DNA of 28,208 bases, taken from Methanomicrobiales archaeon. Lineage in GTDB: Archaea > Halobacteriota > Methanomicrobia > Methanomicrobiales > Methanomicrobiaceae. Below, piece by piece: positions 1 to 7,165 of the stretch (positions are counted from its first letter, which is position 1; each line of letters starts with the position of its first letter). The stretch lies in assembly GCA_012523385.1 (NCBI GenBank), contig JAAYIO010000073.1, positions 1-28,208 of the forward strand, written 5' to 3'. The position numbers were made by a program, and so were the translations under genes. The notes under the pieces are model-generated. The model ran no database searches. It worked only from the letters and a program-made list of their open reading frames with translations, and had not been told where the DNA came from.

Positions 1-181
1 AGGAAACCTGCACGTAGTCGTTGCCGGACTGGGCAGTGGCCTGCCCACACCAATCATTCCCCCATGCCGCCATCTCTCCCGGATCTGCCGAAACCGGCAT
101 AATGAGCATGAAAATCATCAGTATCAGCCCTGCCAATACTCCTATGGTGGTTTTTTGAAAACCTCTTCTGTTTTTGTCCAT
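1..181 (-). CDS. Secreted RCC1-like repeat protein, N-terminal part only
   Basis: The gene runs off the left edge, so only about 60 residues are visible. It begins MDKNRRGFQKTTIG, followed by a hydrophobic stretch (roughly residues 13-31) and a likely signal-peptidase site after PVSA. The mature part starts with WGNDWCGQ and continues toward SGNDYVQVS, the WG.N..GQ ... G.DYV.V pattern typical of RCC1-type beta-propeller repeats in archaeal surface proteins. The ATG has a GGTGAG Shine-Dalgarno-like sequence a few bases upstream. A TATA-like element enclosed by an inverted repeat lies further upstream. The signal peptide is clear; the RCC1 call rests on a single repeat start and is an inference. 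No catalytic function can be proposed. Confidence 0.7.
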   Translation of the reverse strand, partial: MDKNRRGFQKTTIGVLAGLILMIFMLIMPVSADPGEMAAWGNDWCGQATAQSGNDYVQVS

Positions 182-734
182 TCAAACACACTCACCCATG
201 TAATAGTCCACTATATCACGGGTAAAAACACCGTTCATATATTAACGGTATGCCGGGCATAGGCGAGGCATACTGACATTGGGTTGATAGAACGCCGGCT
301 ACAAAAATTGATGAAAAGAATACCGGAAATTTTTAAGACGAGTATCCGGTGAGATGCCATTACTCAGGACGACCGTAAAAAATCGTTGATTTTATTGGTA
401 TTACCCCATTTTAAAACCATTTTCAGAATTTGGCGGCGCGATTCACATTTAAGCGGATACTGTGTTGTTCAGGTAAATTATAAAGATGGATTCAACCCAC
501 CTTCGTAAATGATTGTCCTCATGAGAATACCGGATAAATTGCTCAAAAACGATATTAAACCCAATAATGGACGGATTTACCTGCATAGAACTTTGTCATT
601 TCTACCTAAACCAGAGATAAATACACCAATTTGGTATTCTTTCGCAGATAGGACACATGTAGCCGTATAACTCAACGAAGTGTGGAATACAGCAAATTGG
701 GGAAAACCATAAAAGATTTGAGGATAAAATATCC
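182..734. other. Gene-free intergenic stretch
   Basis: About 550 AT-rich bases lie between the left-edge secreted protein and the end of lon. Apart from the promoter palindrome at 230-249, no reading frame with a credible start, ribosome-binding site and protein-like composition was seen on either strand. No tRNA-like fold was recognised. Several TATA-like A/T runs (around 415, 480 and 600) cannot be tied to a gene. Confidence 0.5.
230..249 (-). promoter_or_regulatory. TATA box inside a perfect inverted repeat, upstream of the secreted repeat protein
   Basis: ACCGTT (230-235) and AACGGT (244-249) form a perfect 6-bp inverted repeat with an 8-bp spacer. The spacer reads AATATATG on the minus strand and would serve as the TATA box. 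Transcription would start near 214, leaving a leader of about 33 nt with the Shine-Dalgarno site. A palindrome over a TATA box suggests a repressor operator; this is inferred. Confidence 0.4.
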
Positions 735-777
735 AAAAAAACGAGAACAACCTGTACAGGTTATACCCCTACAGGTT
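735..777 (-). terminator. Terminator of lonB (hairpin plus T7)
   Basis: AACCTGTACAGGTT (749-762) is a perfect 14-bp palindrome overlapping the lon stop codon. A second arm, AACCTGTA as read on the minus strand (770-777), could pair with TACAGGTT to make an alternative 8-bp stem. Seven consecutive T on the minus strand (735-741) follow, as expected for archaeal poly-T termination. Confidence 0.55.
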
Positions 778-2797
778 TTGCGTCCCGCGCCTCTGAAAAG
801 GCACTCAGCCGGCGGGACGATATCTCTTTAATTTTGGTCATGAAGTCCTCTTTACGCTCGAATACGAGAGCATGTTCAAGAACCTCCTCAATGGTGGTGA
901 CCGGAATGATCTTCACCATCTTGGCATATTTTTCCTCAATGACCACGTCAGCGAGGTTTGACTGCGGAATGATGACCGTAGTGATACCGGCCTTTGCCGC
1001 CGCTTCAATCTTGTAGGTCACTCCGCCTATTGGAAGCACCTGACCGCGGACCGAGAGAGAACCGGTCATGGCGACATTCTGGCGAACCGGAATATTTTCA
1101 ATGGCACTGATGACTGCCGTTGCCACAGTAACCGAGGCAGAATCGCCCTCGACGCCGCTGTATGTACCAAGGAACTGGACATGGACATCCATGTTGCGGA
1201 TGTCTTTGCCCGTGAAGTTCTTGATGATAGCACTGACGTTTTTTATGGACTCCTGTGCTATTTCCCTTAAGAGACCGGTGGCAATCACCTGTCCGGTGGC
1301 ACCCTGTGTCGGAGTCACTTCAGCAACGATAGGGAGCACAGAACCCGAATCACTGCCCATCACCGCAAGACCGTTCACCCTGCCTACGAGGGAGCCTTCG
1401 ACCACCGTAAGGTCATACTCACGGGAGCGGAGGAAATACTCATCTGATACCTGATCCTCGATGGAGCGGGCCATGCTCTTTGCGTCCAGCACATGCTTTG
1501 CGGTGGCGACATCGGCCCCTTCCTGCCGGGCAAGGTCACCTGCAACGCGAATGAGACCCCCCATGTCACGCAGTTTCAGGGTGAGATGTCCCTTGCGGTT
1601 GGACCGGCGACGCCCTTCAAGCAAGAGTTCGTCGATCGCGCTCTGGTCAAAGTGCGGAATTTTCCCGTCGTTTTTGACTTCCTGTGCAATGAAACGGATG
1701 AACTTTTCATGGTTCTCCGGGGTATCAGGCATTGTCTCCTGCATGTAGACCTCATACCCATATCCACGGATACGGGATCGGAGTGCCGGGTGCATGCCCT
1801 GCACGCCGTCCATGTTGCCTGCCGCAACCATCACAAAGCGGCACGGAACTGCCTCAGTGCGCACCATGGCACCACTTGAGCGCTCGCTCTGGCCGGTGAT
1901 GGGGAACTCACCCTCCTGCATCGCGGTCAAAAGACTCTGTTGGGAGTGGGGATGGAGGGTGTTGATCTCATCAATAAAGAGCACTCCTTTGTGCGCCTTG
2001 TGGATGGCACCGGCCTCGACACGATCGTGGGAAGGTGTCTCCAGTCCACCGGACTGGAACGGGTCGTGGCGCACATCACCAAGAAGGGCACCGGCATGTG
2101 AGCCGGTGGCGTCGATGAAGGGTGCAGTGGAGTCAGGTTTGGTTGAGACGAGGAGCTTTGGGATCATTGCCTCATCTTTGGGGCGGGAATACTGCATCGC
2201 CATAAAGATAAAGGCAGCTGCGATGATACCAAAGAGCAGCTGTCCAATGATAAGGGCATAGCCCATGATACCAAATATCAAAAGCAGAATCAGCGTGCTT
2301 CTTGTCTGCGCACGTTTGCGGGACTCCATTTTGTGGGCGCCCACGATCTCCTTGCCTCTGCCTGACGGAACCGTACGAACCACTGGCTCATTCGAATCCT
2401 CTGCATTCGGATAAATAAGAATATCCTGCATCTCCTCTTTTGGGAGCAGTTCTGCCATCGCCTTGGCAAGCATTGATTTGCCGGTTCCCGGCGTTCCGAT
2501 CATTAAAACATGTCTGCGCTGAATGGCTGCCTTACGCATCACCTCAACGGCATGTTCCTGCCCAATAACCTGATCAATCAGGCTATCCGGTACGGATATA
2601 TCTCCGGAATTTGTCACTTCGGTAAGTAGCAGAGGAAGTTCTTCCGGGGACTCAGGAGACTCGGACCGTGCGCTTATATCTTCTTCAGTCTCTGAATCAA
2701 AGACCTCCGGTGCCGGTGAAGCGGACGACTCGACGGTGTCCGATGGAATCTCGGAGTCCTCTCGTATCGTATTTGATGAAATTTCTGAATCAGTCAT
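761..2797 (-). CDS. lonB: Archaeal membrane-anchored ATP-dependent Lon protease (LonB)
   Basis: LonB degrades unfolded and regulatory proteins at the inner face of the membrane. Numbering is from MTDSE, 678 residues. An acidic N-terminal tail (1-60) precedes the AAA+ module with Walker A GTPGTGKS (101-108) and Walker B LFIDEI (273-278). Between them is a hydrophobic insertion (about 167-202, two membrane passes), the hallmark of archaeal LonB. The C-terminal protease domain has the Ser-Lys dyad: Ser553 in EGDSAS and Lys596 in TYKIEAA. An in-frame GTG 18 bases upstream (2815) is possible. The ATG at 2797 is preferred because GAGGT lies about 11 bases upstream of it. It diverges from prs across a short promoter region. 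Length and motifs are complete. Confidence 0.96.
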   Translation of the reverse strand: MTDSEISSNTIREDSEIPSDTVESSASPAPEVFDSETEEDISARSESPESPEELPLLLTEVTNSGDISVPDSLIDQVIGQEHAVEVMRKAAIQRRHVLMIGTPGTGKSMLAKAMAELLPKEEMQDILIYPNAEDSNEPVVRTVPSGRGKEIVGAHKMESRKRAQTRSTLILLLIFGIMGYALIIGQLLFGIIAAAFIFMAMQYSRPKDEAMIPKLLVSTKPDSTAPFIDATGSHAGALLGDVRHDPFQSGGLETPSHDRVEAGAIHKAHKGVLFIDEINTLHPHSQQSLLTAMQEGEFPITGQSERSSGAMVRTEAVPCRFVMVAAGNMDGVQGMHPALRSRIRGYGYEVYMQETMPDTPENHEKFIRFIAQEVKNDGKIPHFDQSAIDELLLEGRRRSNRKGHLTLKLRDMGGLIRVAGDLARQEGADVATAKHVLDAKSMARSIEDQVSDEYFLRSREYDLTVVEGSLVGRVNGLAVMGSDSGSVLPIVAEVTPTQGATGQVIATGLLREIAQESIKNVSAIIKNFTGKDIRNMDVHVQFLGTYSGVEGDSASVTVATAVISAIENIPVRQNVAMTGSLSVRGQVLPIGGVTYKIEAAAKAGITTVIIPQSNLADVVIEEKYAKMVKIIPVTTIEEVLEHALVFERKEDFMTKIKEISSRRLSAFSEARDAKPVGV

Positions 2798-2849
2798 ATA
2801 GTTTCCGGACCTCACTTTAGACCGGTAGTGCTTTACTAATCTATTCTGA

Positions 2850-2862
2850 TACTTTAAGTACT
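2850..2862. promoter_or_regulatory. Shared TATA region of the divergent lonB and prs genes
   Basis: The only good TATA-like element between lon and prs is TACTTTAAGTACTT around 2850-2863; it is partly palindromic (AAGTACTT) and reads TACTTAAAG on the minus strand. For prs it centres about 27 bases before the ATG at 2883, which would give a nearly leaderless mRNA. For lon it would place the start near 2830, about 33 bases before the ATG. One bidirectional element serving both genes is an inference. Confidence 0.45.
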
Positions 2863-2882
2863 TTCTAATACAGGTAATCCGG

Positions 2883-3728
2883 ATGAAGGTAGTATGTACA
2901 GAAAAATCCCAGGTTTTAGGCGCTAAGATAGCAAAAGCACTAAAAATACCCCTTGTTTATTCACAGTATAAAACATTCCCGGATGGGGAATTGTATCTGA
3001 AAACAGGCAGTCTGGACAAAGAAACCCTGCTGGTATCAAGCACCGCGGACAATACGTCTCTGGTCCAGCTGTTGCTCATGATCGATGCCTGTGACACAAG
3101 TGAGATCACCCTTGTTCTGCCTTATATGGGGTATGCCCGGCAGGACAAACGGTTCAATGACGGAGAGCCGGTAAGTAGCCGTGCAGTAGCCCGGGCACTC
3201 TCATCAGGGGTTTCACGAGTGATCACGGTGAATATCCACGAGCCCACGGTTCTCTCACACTTCCGGGTGCCTGCGACTGACATCAGTCTGGCACCAGAGA
3301 TGACTGAATGGATACGAAGTCTCGGATGTGACGAGCCCCTGATCCTCGCACCGGATAAAGGGGCGGCCCGGTTTGCCGCAGATATCGCCAAGATCGGCGG
3401 ATGGGAAACCGACCACCTCTCAAAGACCCGTCTCTCAGGAGAAGAAGTCAGGATTGCACCGTCAGCCGTAGATGCAAAAGACCGTGACATTGTCATCACC
3501 GACGACATCATCTCCACCGGCGGAACCCTCGCGACCGCAGCAGAGATGCTGAAAGAAGCAGGCGCCCGGTCGGTGCATGCCGCCTGTGTCCACGGGGTCT
3601 TTGCCTCCGGCGGGTTTGCCCGCCTTGCATCATCCGGTCTTGCATCAGTTGCCGCATCAGACACCATCGAGTCGGCGGCATCCGCCTACTCAGCGGCAGG
3701 GATTATCGCTTCTGCAGTGCGGAAATAA
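2883..3728 (+). CDS. prs: Ribose-phosphate pyrophosphokinase (PRPP synthetase)
   Basis: It makes phosphoribosyl pyrophosphate from ribose 5-phosphate and ATP for nucleotide, histidine, tryptophan and methanopterin synthesis. The 281-residue protein has the ATP-binding RQDKRF (86-91), a catalytic flexible loop with Lys181 and Arg183 (SKTRLSGEEV), and the PRPP-binding loop DIVITDDIISTGGT (202-215). It lacks any obvious C-terminal regulatory extension, as in archaeal enzymes of about 280-290 residues. The start ATG is 27 bases from the TATA region; AGGT seven bases upstream gives only weak ribosome-binding support. Its stop overlaps the nob1 start by one base (TAATG), so the genes are probably co-translated. 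The PRPP-fold regulator two genes downstream makes a functional link likely. Confidence 0.96.
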   Translation: MKVVCTEKSQVLGAKIAKALKIPLVYSQYKTFPDGELYLKTGSLDKETLLVSSTADNTSLVQLLLMIDACDTSEITLVLPYMGYARQDKRFNDGEPVSSRAVARALSSGVSRVITVNIHEPTVLSHFRVPATDISLAPEMTEWIRSLGCDEPLILAPDKGAARFAADIAKIGGWETDHLSKTRLSGEEVRIAPSAVDAKDRDIVITDDIISTGGTLATAAEMLKEAGARSVHAACVHGVFASGGFARLASSGLASVAASDTIESAASAYSAAGIIASAVRK

Positions 3729-4213
3729 TGGAAAACGAGAACAGACAAAGGGTGGTGCTCGATGCATCCGTCTTTTTTGTGGATCTGCCGATAGAAGGTG
3801 AATGCTACACCACCCCCGCAGTCATCGCCGAGGTTAAGACGCAGGCAGCACAGATGCGCCTCGCCCTTCTCGAAGAGCAGGGTCTTCGTGTGCATGCACC
3901 CGCCCATGTTGAAATGGCAAAAGTTGCCGAGGCGGCCCGAAAAAGCGGCGATCTCACCGTTCTCTCAAAGACCGATACCGGCATTCTTGCTCTTGCAAAA
4001 GAACTCGGGGCATCCATCATGACCGATGACTTTGCTATTCAGAACACCGCACAGCGCATGGACATCACCATCATACCCATCCTCCAGCGGAAGGCCAAAA
4101 AAAGAACATGGAAATACCGATGCACGGGGTGCGGGCGGTTCTGGTCGGCTCCCGGAGAATGTCAGATATGCGGTGCAGAGATTTGCAGGGCAGTTTCCGG
4201 AAAAAAGTATTAG
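3728..4213 (+). CDS. nob1: rRNA maturation endonuclease Nob1 (PIN domain plus zinc ribbon)
   Basis: Archaeal Nob1 trims the 3' end of precursor 16S rRNA in the small ribosomal subunit. The 161-residue protein has an N-terminal PIN nuclease domain with the expected acidic metal ligands: Asp12 (VLDAS), Glu35 (IAEV), Asp83 (KTDTG) and Asp100/Asp101 (MTDDF). The C-terminal zinc ribbon has Cys132, Cys135, Cys145 and Cys148 (CTGC, CQIC). This domain order and size match archaeal Nob1. The ATG shares one base with the prs stop. It ends in TAG, so TAG acts as an ordinary stop in this genome. The next gene starts 26 bases later, probably in the same transcript. Confidence 0.92.
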   Translation: MENENRQRVVLDASVFFVDLPIEGECYTTPAVIAEVKTQAAQMRLALLEEQGLRVHAPAHVEMAKVAEAARKSGDLTVLSKTDTGILALAKELGASIMTDDFAIQNTAQRMDITIIPILQRKAKKRTWKYRCTGCGRFWSAPGECQICGAEICRAVSGKKY

Positions 4214-4239
4214 CCTTTACCCACGAATAGGTAATCACG

Positions 4240-4860
4240 ATGTCTTCTCTCGATGAACTTATAGGAAAAGCAAAACTGCTCCATTCCGAGGGGCACGGCC
4301 CCAGCCAGATCGCCGATGAACTCTCTCTCTCGATGGAGACCATCACCTGGCTTCTGACCCAGCAGAAGGATACTGAGGCTCCCAAGGACATCCACATCAA
4401 CTGGACTTTTGTGGGTGGAAATGCAGATATGCTCCGTGACGCGGCACTGCTCCTCCTCAAAAGCTATTACTACGGTGAGGCAACCGAACGGGACTGCGAC
4501 CTCACCGAGGTTCCGGCACCCGAACTGGTGGTGGGAGTCGCCCATTCAGGCATTCCTCTTGCAACGATCATCGCCGCCGAGGAAGGGGCACAGTTCACGA
4601 TGTACCACCCTAAAAAGCATGCACAGGGGGAAAACCCGATTGGGTCCATATCCGGCAACTTCGCTCAGGTGCAGGGCAAACACTGCCTAATCATCGACGA
4701 TGTCATCACCTCCGGCAACACGATGAAGGATATCATCGCCCACCTCAAAAAACACGGATCAGTGCCGGAAGCAGTCTGCGTCCTCTTTAATAAAAAGAAT
4801 ATCCGCGATATTGACGGTGTTCCGATATACAGTCTGTTCCAGGTCTCCCGAATAGACTAA
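4240..4860 (+). CDS. PRTase-fold HTH transcriptional regulator (GfcR / PyrE-like family)
   Basis: The 206-residue protein joins an N-terminal helix-turn-helix (about residues 8-40, SQIADELSLSMETITWLL) to a type I phosphoribosyltransferase fold. The PRPP-binding loop CLIIDDVITSGNT (149-161) is intact, and VVGVAHSGIPLA (97-108) forms another part of the pocket. Such proteins are often annotated as orotate phosphoribosyltransferase-like, but the HTH points to a regulator, as shown for haloarchaeal GfcR, which controls sugar catabolism. By inference PRPP or a nucleotide is the effector, fitting its place behind prs and nob1. The ATG follows AGGTAATC by a few bases. A hairpin terminator ends the operon. 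Confidence 0.85.
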   Translation: MSSLDELIGKAKLLHSEGHGPSQIADELSLSMETITWLLTQQKDTEAPKDIHINWTFVGGNADMLRDAALLLLKSYYYGEATERDCDLTEVPAPELVVGVAHSGIPLATIIAAEEGAQFTMYHPKKHAQGENPIGSISGNFAQVQGKHCLIIDDVITSGNTMKDIIAHLKKHGSVPEAVCVLFNKKNIRDIDGVPIYSLFQVSRID

Positions 4861-4883
4861 ACGTCCACATATGACCAGCGTAT

Positions 4884-4908
4884 GGGGATATTTATCCCCC
4901 TTTCTTTT
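4884..4908 (+). terminator. Terminator of the prs-nob1-gfcR operon
   Basis: GGGGAT (4884-4889), a four-base loop ATTT and ATCCCC (4894-4899) form a 6-bp hairpin. It is followed by CTTTCTTTT, a T-rich run suited to termination. Confidence 0.6.
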
Positions 4909-5063
4909 GCCGGATTTCAGCTTTGACAATTACCGACCGACAGGAAAAGGATGAACCCCCCCAGAAATCCTATTCACCGGACATTCCTGCGGGACTGCGT
5001 CTCAAGGCACACACGATGATTCAAAACGCGACATTGCTGTTCCGTAAGCTCGGACACTCATTG

Positions 5064-5260
5064 TCACCGTTCATTTATATCAGCAACCAGAACCAGAGGC
5101 ATCAGCACAATCAGAATGGCAGTAAAAATCCAGACCAGTGGGGGATCACATGTTTTTTACCAAAAAAACATCCACATAGTACCAATATCCCACCCGGATC
5201 CCCAAAGATACAAGCCATCCCGAACATAAACGCAATATATATATAGAACTTCAAATCCAC
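5064..5260 (-). pseudogene. Probable frame-broken small membrane protein
   Basis: Reading the minus strand from a GTG at 5258-5260 gives a hydrophobic, protein-like start (VDLKFYIYIAFMFGMACIFG then DPG). A shift to the -1 frame near 5192 continues as WDIGTMWMFFW and hits TAA. In that frame, past the TAA, the sequence goes on as a second membrane segment (PPLVWIFTAILIVLMPLVLV, then ADINER) to a TGA at 5064-5066. A T7 run beside an A6 run at the break could hide compensating indels. Two hydrophobic segments separated by lesions suggest a decayed two-pass membrane protein. No family is recognised. The remnant overlaps the thermosome promoter. This is inference from composition only. Confidence 0.35.
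5234..5245 (+). promoter_or_regulatory. TATA box of the thermosome gene
   Basis: An alternating AATATATATATA run lies 46-57 bases before the ATG. Transcription would start about 25 bases downstream (near 5265), giving a leader of about 25 nt that contains the AAGGAG ribosome-binding site at 5275-5280, ten bases before the start codon. Confidence 0.7.
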
Positions 5261-5290
5261 TTTTATGACACATTAAGGAGTATCTGCATT

Positions 5291-6880
5291 ATGCAAGCTA
5301 ATCAACCAATTATTATATTACGGGACAATGTAGACCGCATTGGCGGCAACGAAGCCCAGAGATCCAATATTATGGCGGCCAAGGCAATCGCTGAAGCCGT
5401 GCGCACCACCCTCGGCCCACGAGGAATGGACAAAATGATGGTCTCCTCATCCGGGGATGTTGTCATCTCCAACGACGGCGCTACCATTCTCCACGAGATG
5501 GCAGTAGAACACCCCACAGCAAAACTCGTCATTGAGGTTGCTGAGACTCAGGACAATGAAGTCGGGGACGGCACCACCACTGCTACAATCTTCATCGGCG
5601 CTCTGATGGAACAGGCAGAAGCCCTTCTCACCCGGAAAGTTCACCCGACCATCATCGCAAACGGATACCACCTTGGTATGCAGAAAGCGATGGAGATCAT
5701 CAACGAACAGATCATCAAAGCTGACGGAGGAGACCGCGACATGCTTATTAAGGTCGCATCAACCGCAGTTACCGGAAAGACCATTGAAGGCATCAAAGAC
5801 AAGATCACGAACATTGTCGTCGATGCGGTACTTGCAGTCGCTAAGAAGGATGCAGACGGAAAATACACCGTCGATGAGGATGACGTCCAGATCAAGACAA
5901 TGGTCGGAGACCACATGGAAGATGCGGAGATGCTCAGAGGATACCTCCTTGACAAGACCCGCGTCCAGGACTCCATGCCAAAACGTCTTGAGAATGCAAA
6001 GATTGCCATGCTCTCTCTGCCACTCGAGGTAACAAAGACTCAGGTGAAGTCCAAGATCAAAATCACTTCCGCTCAGCAGATGGAGGCATTCAGCGTTCAG
6101 GAGAACGAGACGCTCCGTGCCCTTGCAGCGGTGATTGTTGAATCCGGCGCAAACACCGTCTTCTGCCAGAAGGGTATCGCAGACGCGGTCCAGTACTACC
6201 TCGCAAAAGAGAATATCATCGCTATTCAGGATGTCCCTGAAGCCGATATGAAGAACCTCTCACGTGCAGTCGGTGCAACCATCGTGGGCAAGCCTGAAGA
6301 CCTGACCCCTGAAATCCTTGGTGAGGCAGGCCTCATTGAAGAGATGAAGGACATCGTTATCACCAAGATCACCAACTGCAAGAACCCAGGCGTTGTGAGC
6401 ATCCTCCTAAAAGGCACCTCACAGATCTACGTTGATGAACTTGAACGCGGCGTCTACGACGCAGCCCGTGTCGTGATGGACGCACTTGAAGACGGAGAAT
6501 ACCTCGTCGGCGGTGCGGCAATTGATATCGAACTGATGATGAAGATAAAGGATTTTGCGGCAACCCAGGAAGGCAGAACCCAGCTTGCAATCGAGGCATT
6601 CGCACGGATGTTTGAGGTTGTGCCCTACACCCTCGCAGAGAACTCCGGCTTTGACCAGATTGACAAGATGGTTGCCCTCAAGGCAGCACACGCAAAGGGC
6701 GAAAAATATGCCGGATTAAATGTCTTTACCGGTGAAGTCGTCGATATGTTGGCAGAAGGCGTCATTGAGCCCGCCCGTGTAAAGCGGCAGGCAATTATGT
6801 CAGCAACTGAGACTGCATCACTCATCATCCGTGTCGATGATATGATGATCTCAAAGGGTTCATCCCAGAGAGATATGTAA
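5291..6880 (+). CDS. thsA: Thermosome subunit (group II chaperonin)
   Basis: The thermosome is the cytosolic ATP-driven protein-folding chamber of archaea. The 529-residue subunit shows the family's nucleotide-binding motifs: LGPRGMDKMM (41-50), NDGATIL (61-67) and GDGTTT (92-97). A C-terminal equatorial half carries EYLVGGAAIDIEL and ends with a segment close to VDDMMISKG. The C-terminal tail is short (SSQRDM) and lacks the Gly-Gly-Met repeats found in many archaeal subunits, so the protein is slightly shorter than the usual 540-555. AAGGAG ten bases before the ATG and a TATA run upstream support the start. It stands alone with its own promoter and a double T7 terminator. The subunit letter cannot be fixed from one gene, so the symbol is tentative. 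Confidence 0.95.
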   Translation: MQANQPIIILRDNVDRIGGNEAQRSNIMAAKAIAEAVRTTLGPRGMDKMMVSSSGDVVISNDGATILHEMAVEHPTAKLVIEVAETQDNEVGDGTTTATIFIGALMEQAEALLTRKVHPTIIANGYHLGMQKAMEIINEQIIKADGGDRDMLIKVASTAVTGKTIEGIKDKITNIVVDAVLAVAKKDADGKYTVDEDDVQIKTMVGDHMEDAEMLRGYLLDKTRVQDSMPKRLENAKIAMLSLPLEVTKTQVKSKIKITSAQQMEAFSVQENETLRALAAVIVESGANTVFCQKGIADAVQYYLAKENIIAIQDVPEADMKNLSRAVGATIVGKPEDLTPEILGEAGLIEEMKDIVITKITNCKNPGVVSILLKGTSQIYVDELERGVYDAARVVMDALEDGEYLVGGAAIDIELMMKIKDFAATQEGRTQLAIEAFARMFEVVPYTLAENSGFDQIDKMVALKAAHAKGEKYAGLNVFTGEVVDMLAEGVIEPARVKRQAIMSATETASLIIRVDDMMISKGSSQRDM

Positions 6881-6894
6881 GATTTCATCAACCA

Positions 6895-6909
6895 TTTTTT
6901 TATTTTTTT
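6895..6909 (+). terminator. Poly-T terminator after the thermosome
   Basis: Two T7 runs (6895-6901 and 6903-6909) separated by one A lie 15 bases after the stop codon. No hairpin is needed; this is the typical archaeal signal. Confidence 0.65.
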
Positions 6910-7060
6910 ATATTCCATTTCAGCATCAATCTTGCGGTACGTTGCGATCGATAAATGGTCTGTTTTTCCGCGCACCTGATCAGAGGGCCAATATACCGAA
7001 TCGCCCAACGCTCCACTCCGAGACATCGTAAAGAATGGGATTATCTACGCACAAACAGTA

Positions 7061-7157
7061 ATTTAAGAATATTTAAGCACTTATGAGTCATTTTTCGTCA
7101 GTTTGGGACAATGATAATGATAAATAATGATTAATTCACAATCTTGACTCATAGGTG
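7061..7157 (+). promoter_or_regulatory. Promoter and leader of the ech operon with a 9-bp inverted repeat
   Basis: Two TATA-like elements (TTTAAG near 7065 and 7074) precede the operon by about 90-100 bases. TATGAGTCA (7082-7090) and TGACTCATA (7145-7153) are perfect inverted copies 54 bases apart. Between them lies an AT-rich run with repeated AATGAT units (7110-7135). The right arm directly abuts the AGGTG ribosome-binding site (7153-7157), eight bases before the GTG start of echA. The repeat could be two operator half-sites or an RNA stem controlling access to the ribosome-binding site; both are inferences. Confidence 0.45.
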
Positions 7158-7165
7158 TAAATAGC

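Larger units (their letters stand above)
4909..5290. other. Intergenic region upstream of the thermosome
   Basis: This stretch holds the thermosome promoter at its right end and, antisense, a probable broken small membrane-protein gene (5064-5260). A 107-codon plus-strand frame across it has no ribosome-binding site and an unstructured Pro/Asn/His-rich translation, so it is not called. Nothing else recognisable was seen. Confidence 0.5.

Noticed and set aside
1493..1879. 128-codon frame opposite lonB, and similar long antisense frames over lon, thermosome and ech genes
   Set aside because: They are shadows of conserved coding genes, with no start signals or protein-like pattern.
4923..5246. 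107-codon plus-strand frame before the thermosome
   Set aside because: No ribosome-binding site, low-complexity Asn/Gln/His/Pro-rich translation without a domain, and it runs into the thermosome TATA box.
7105..7136. AATGAT-rich run in the ech leader as a CRISPR or tandem-repeat array
   Set aside because: The units are short and irregular with no spacer pattern; simple AT-rich leader sequence explains them.
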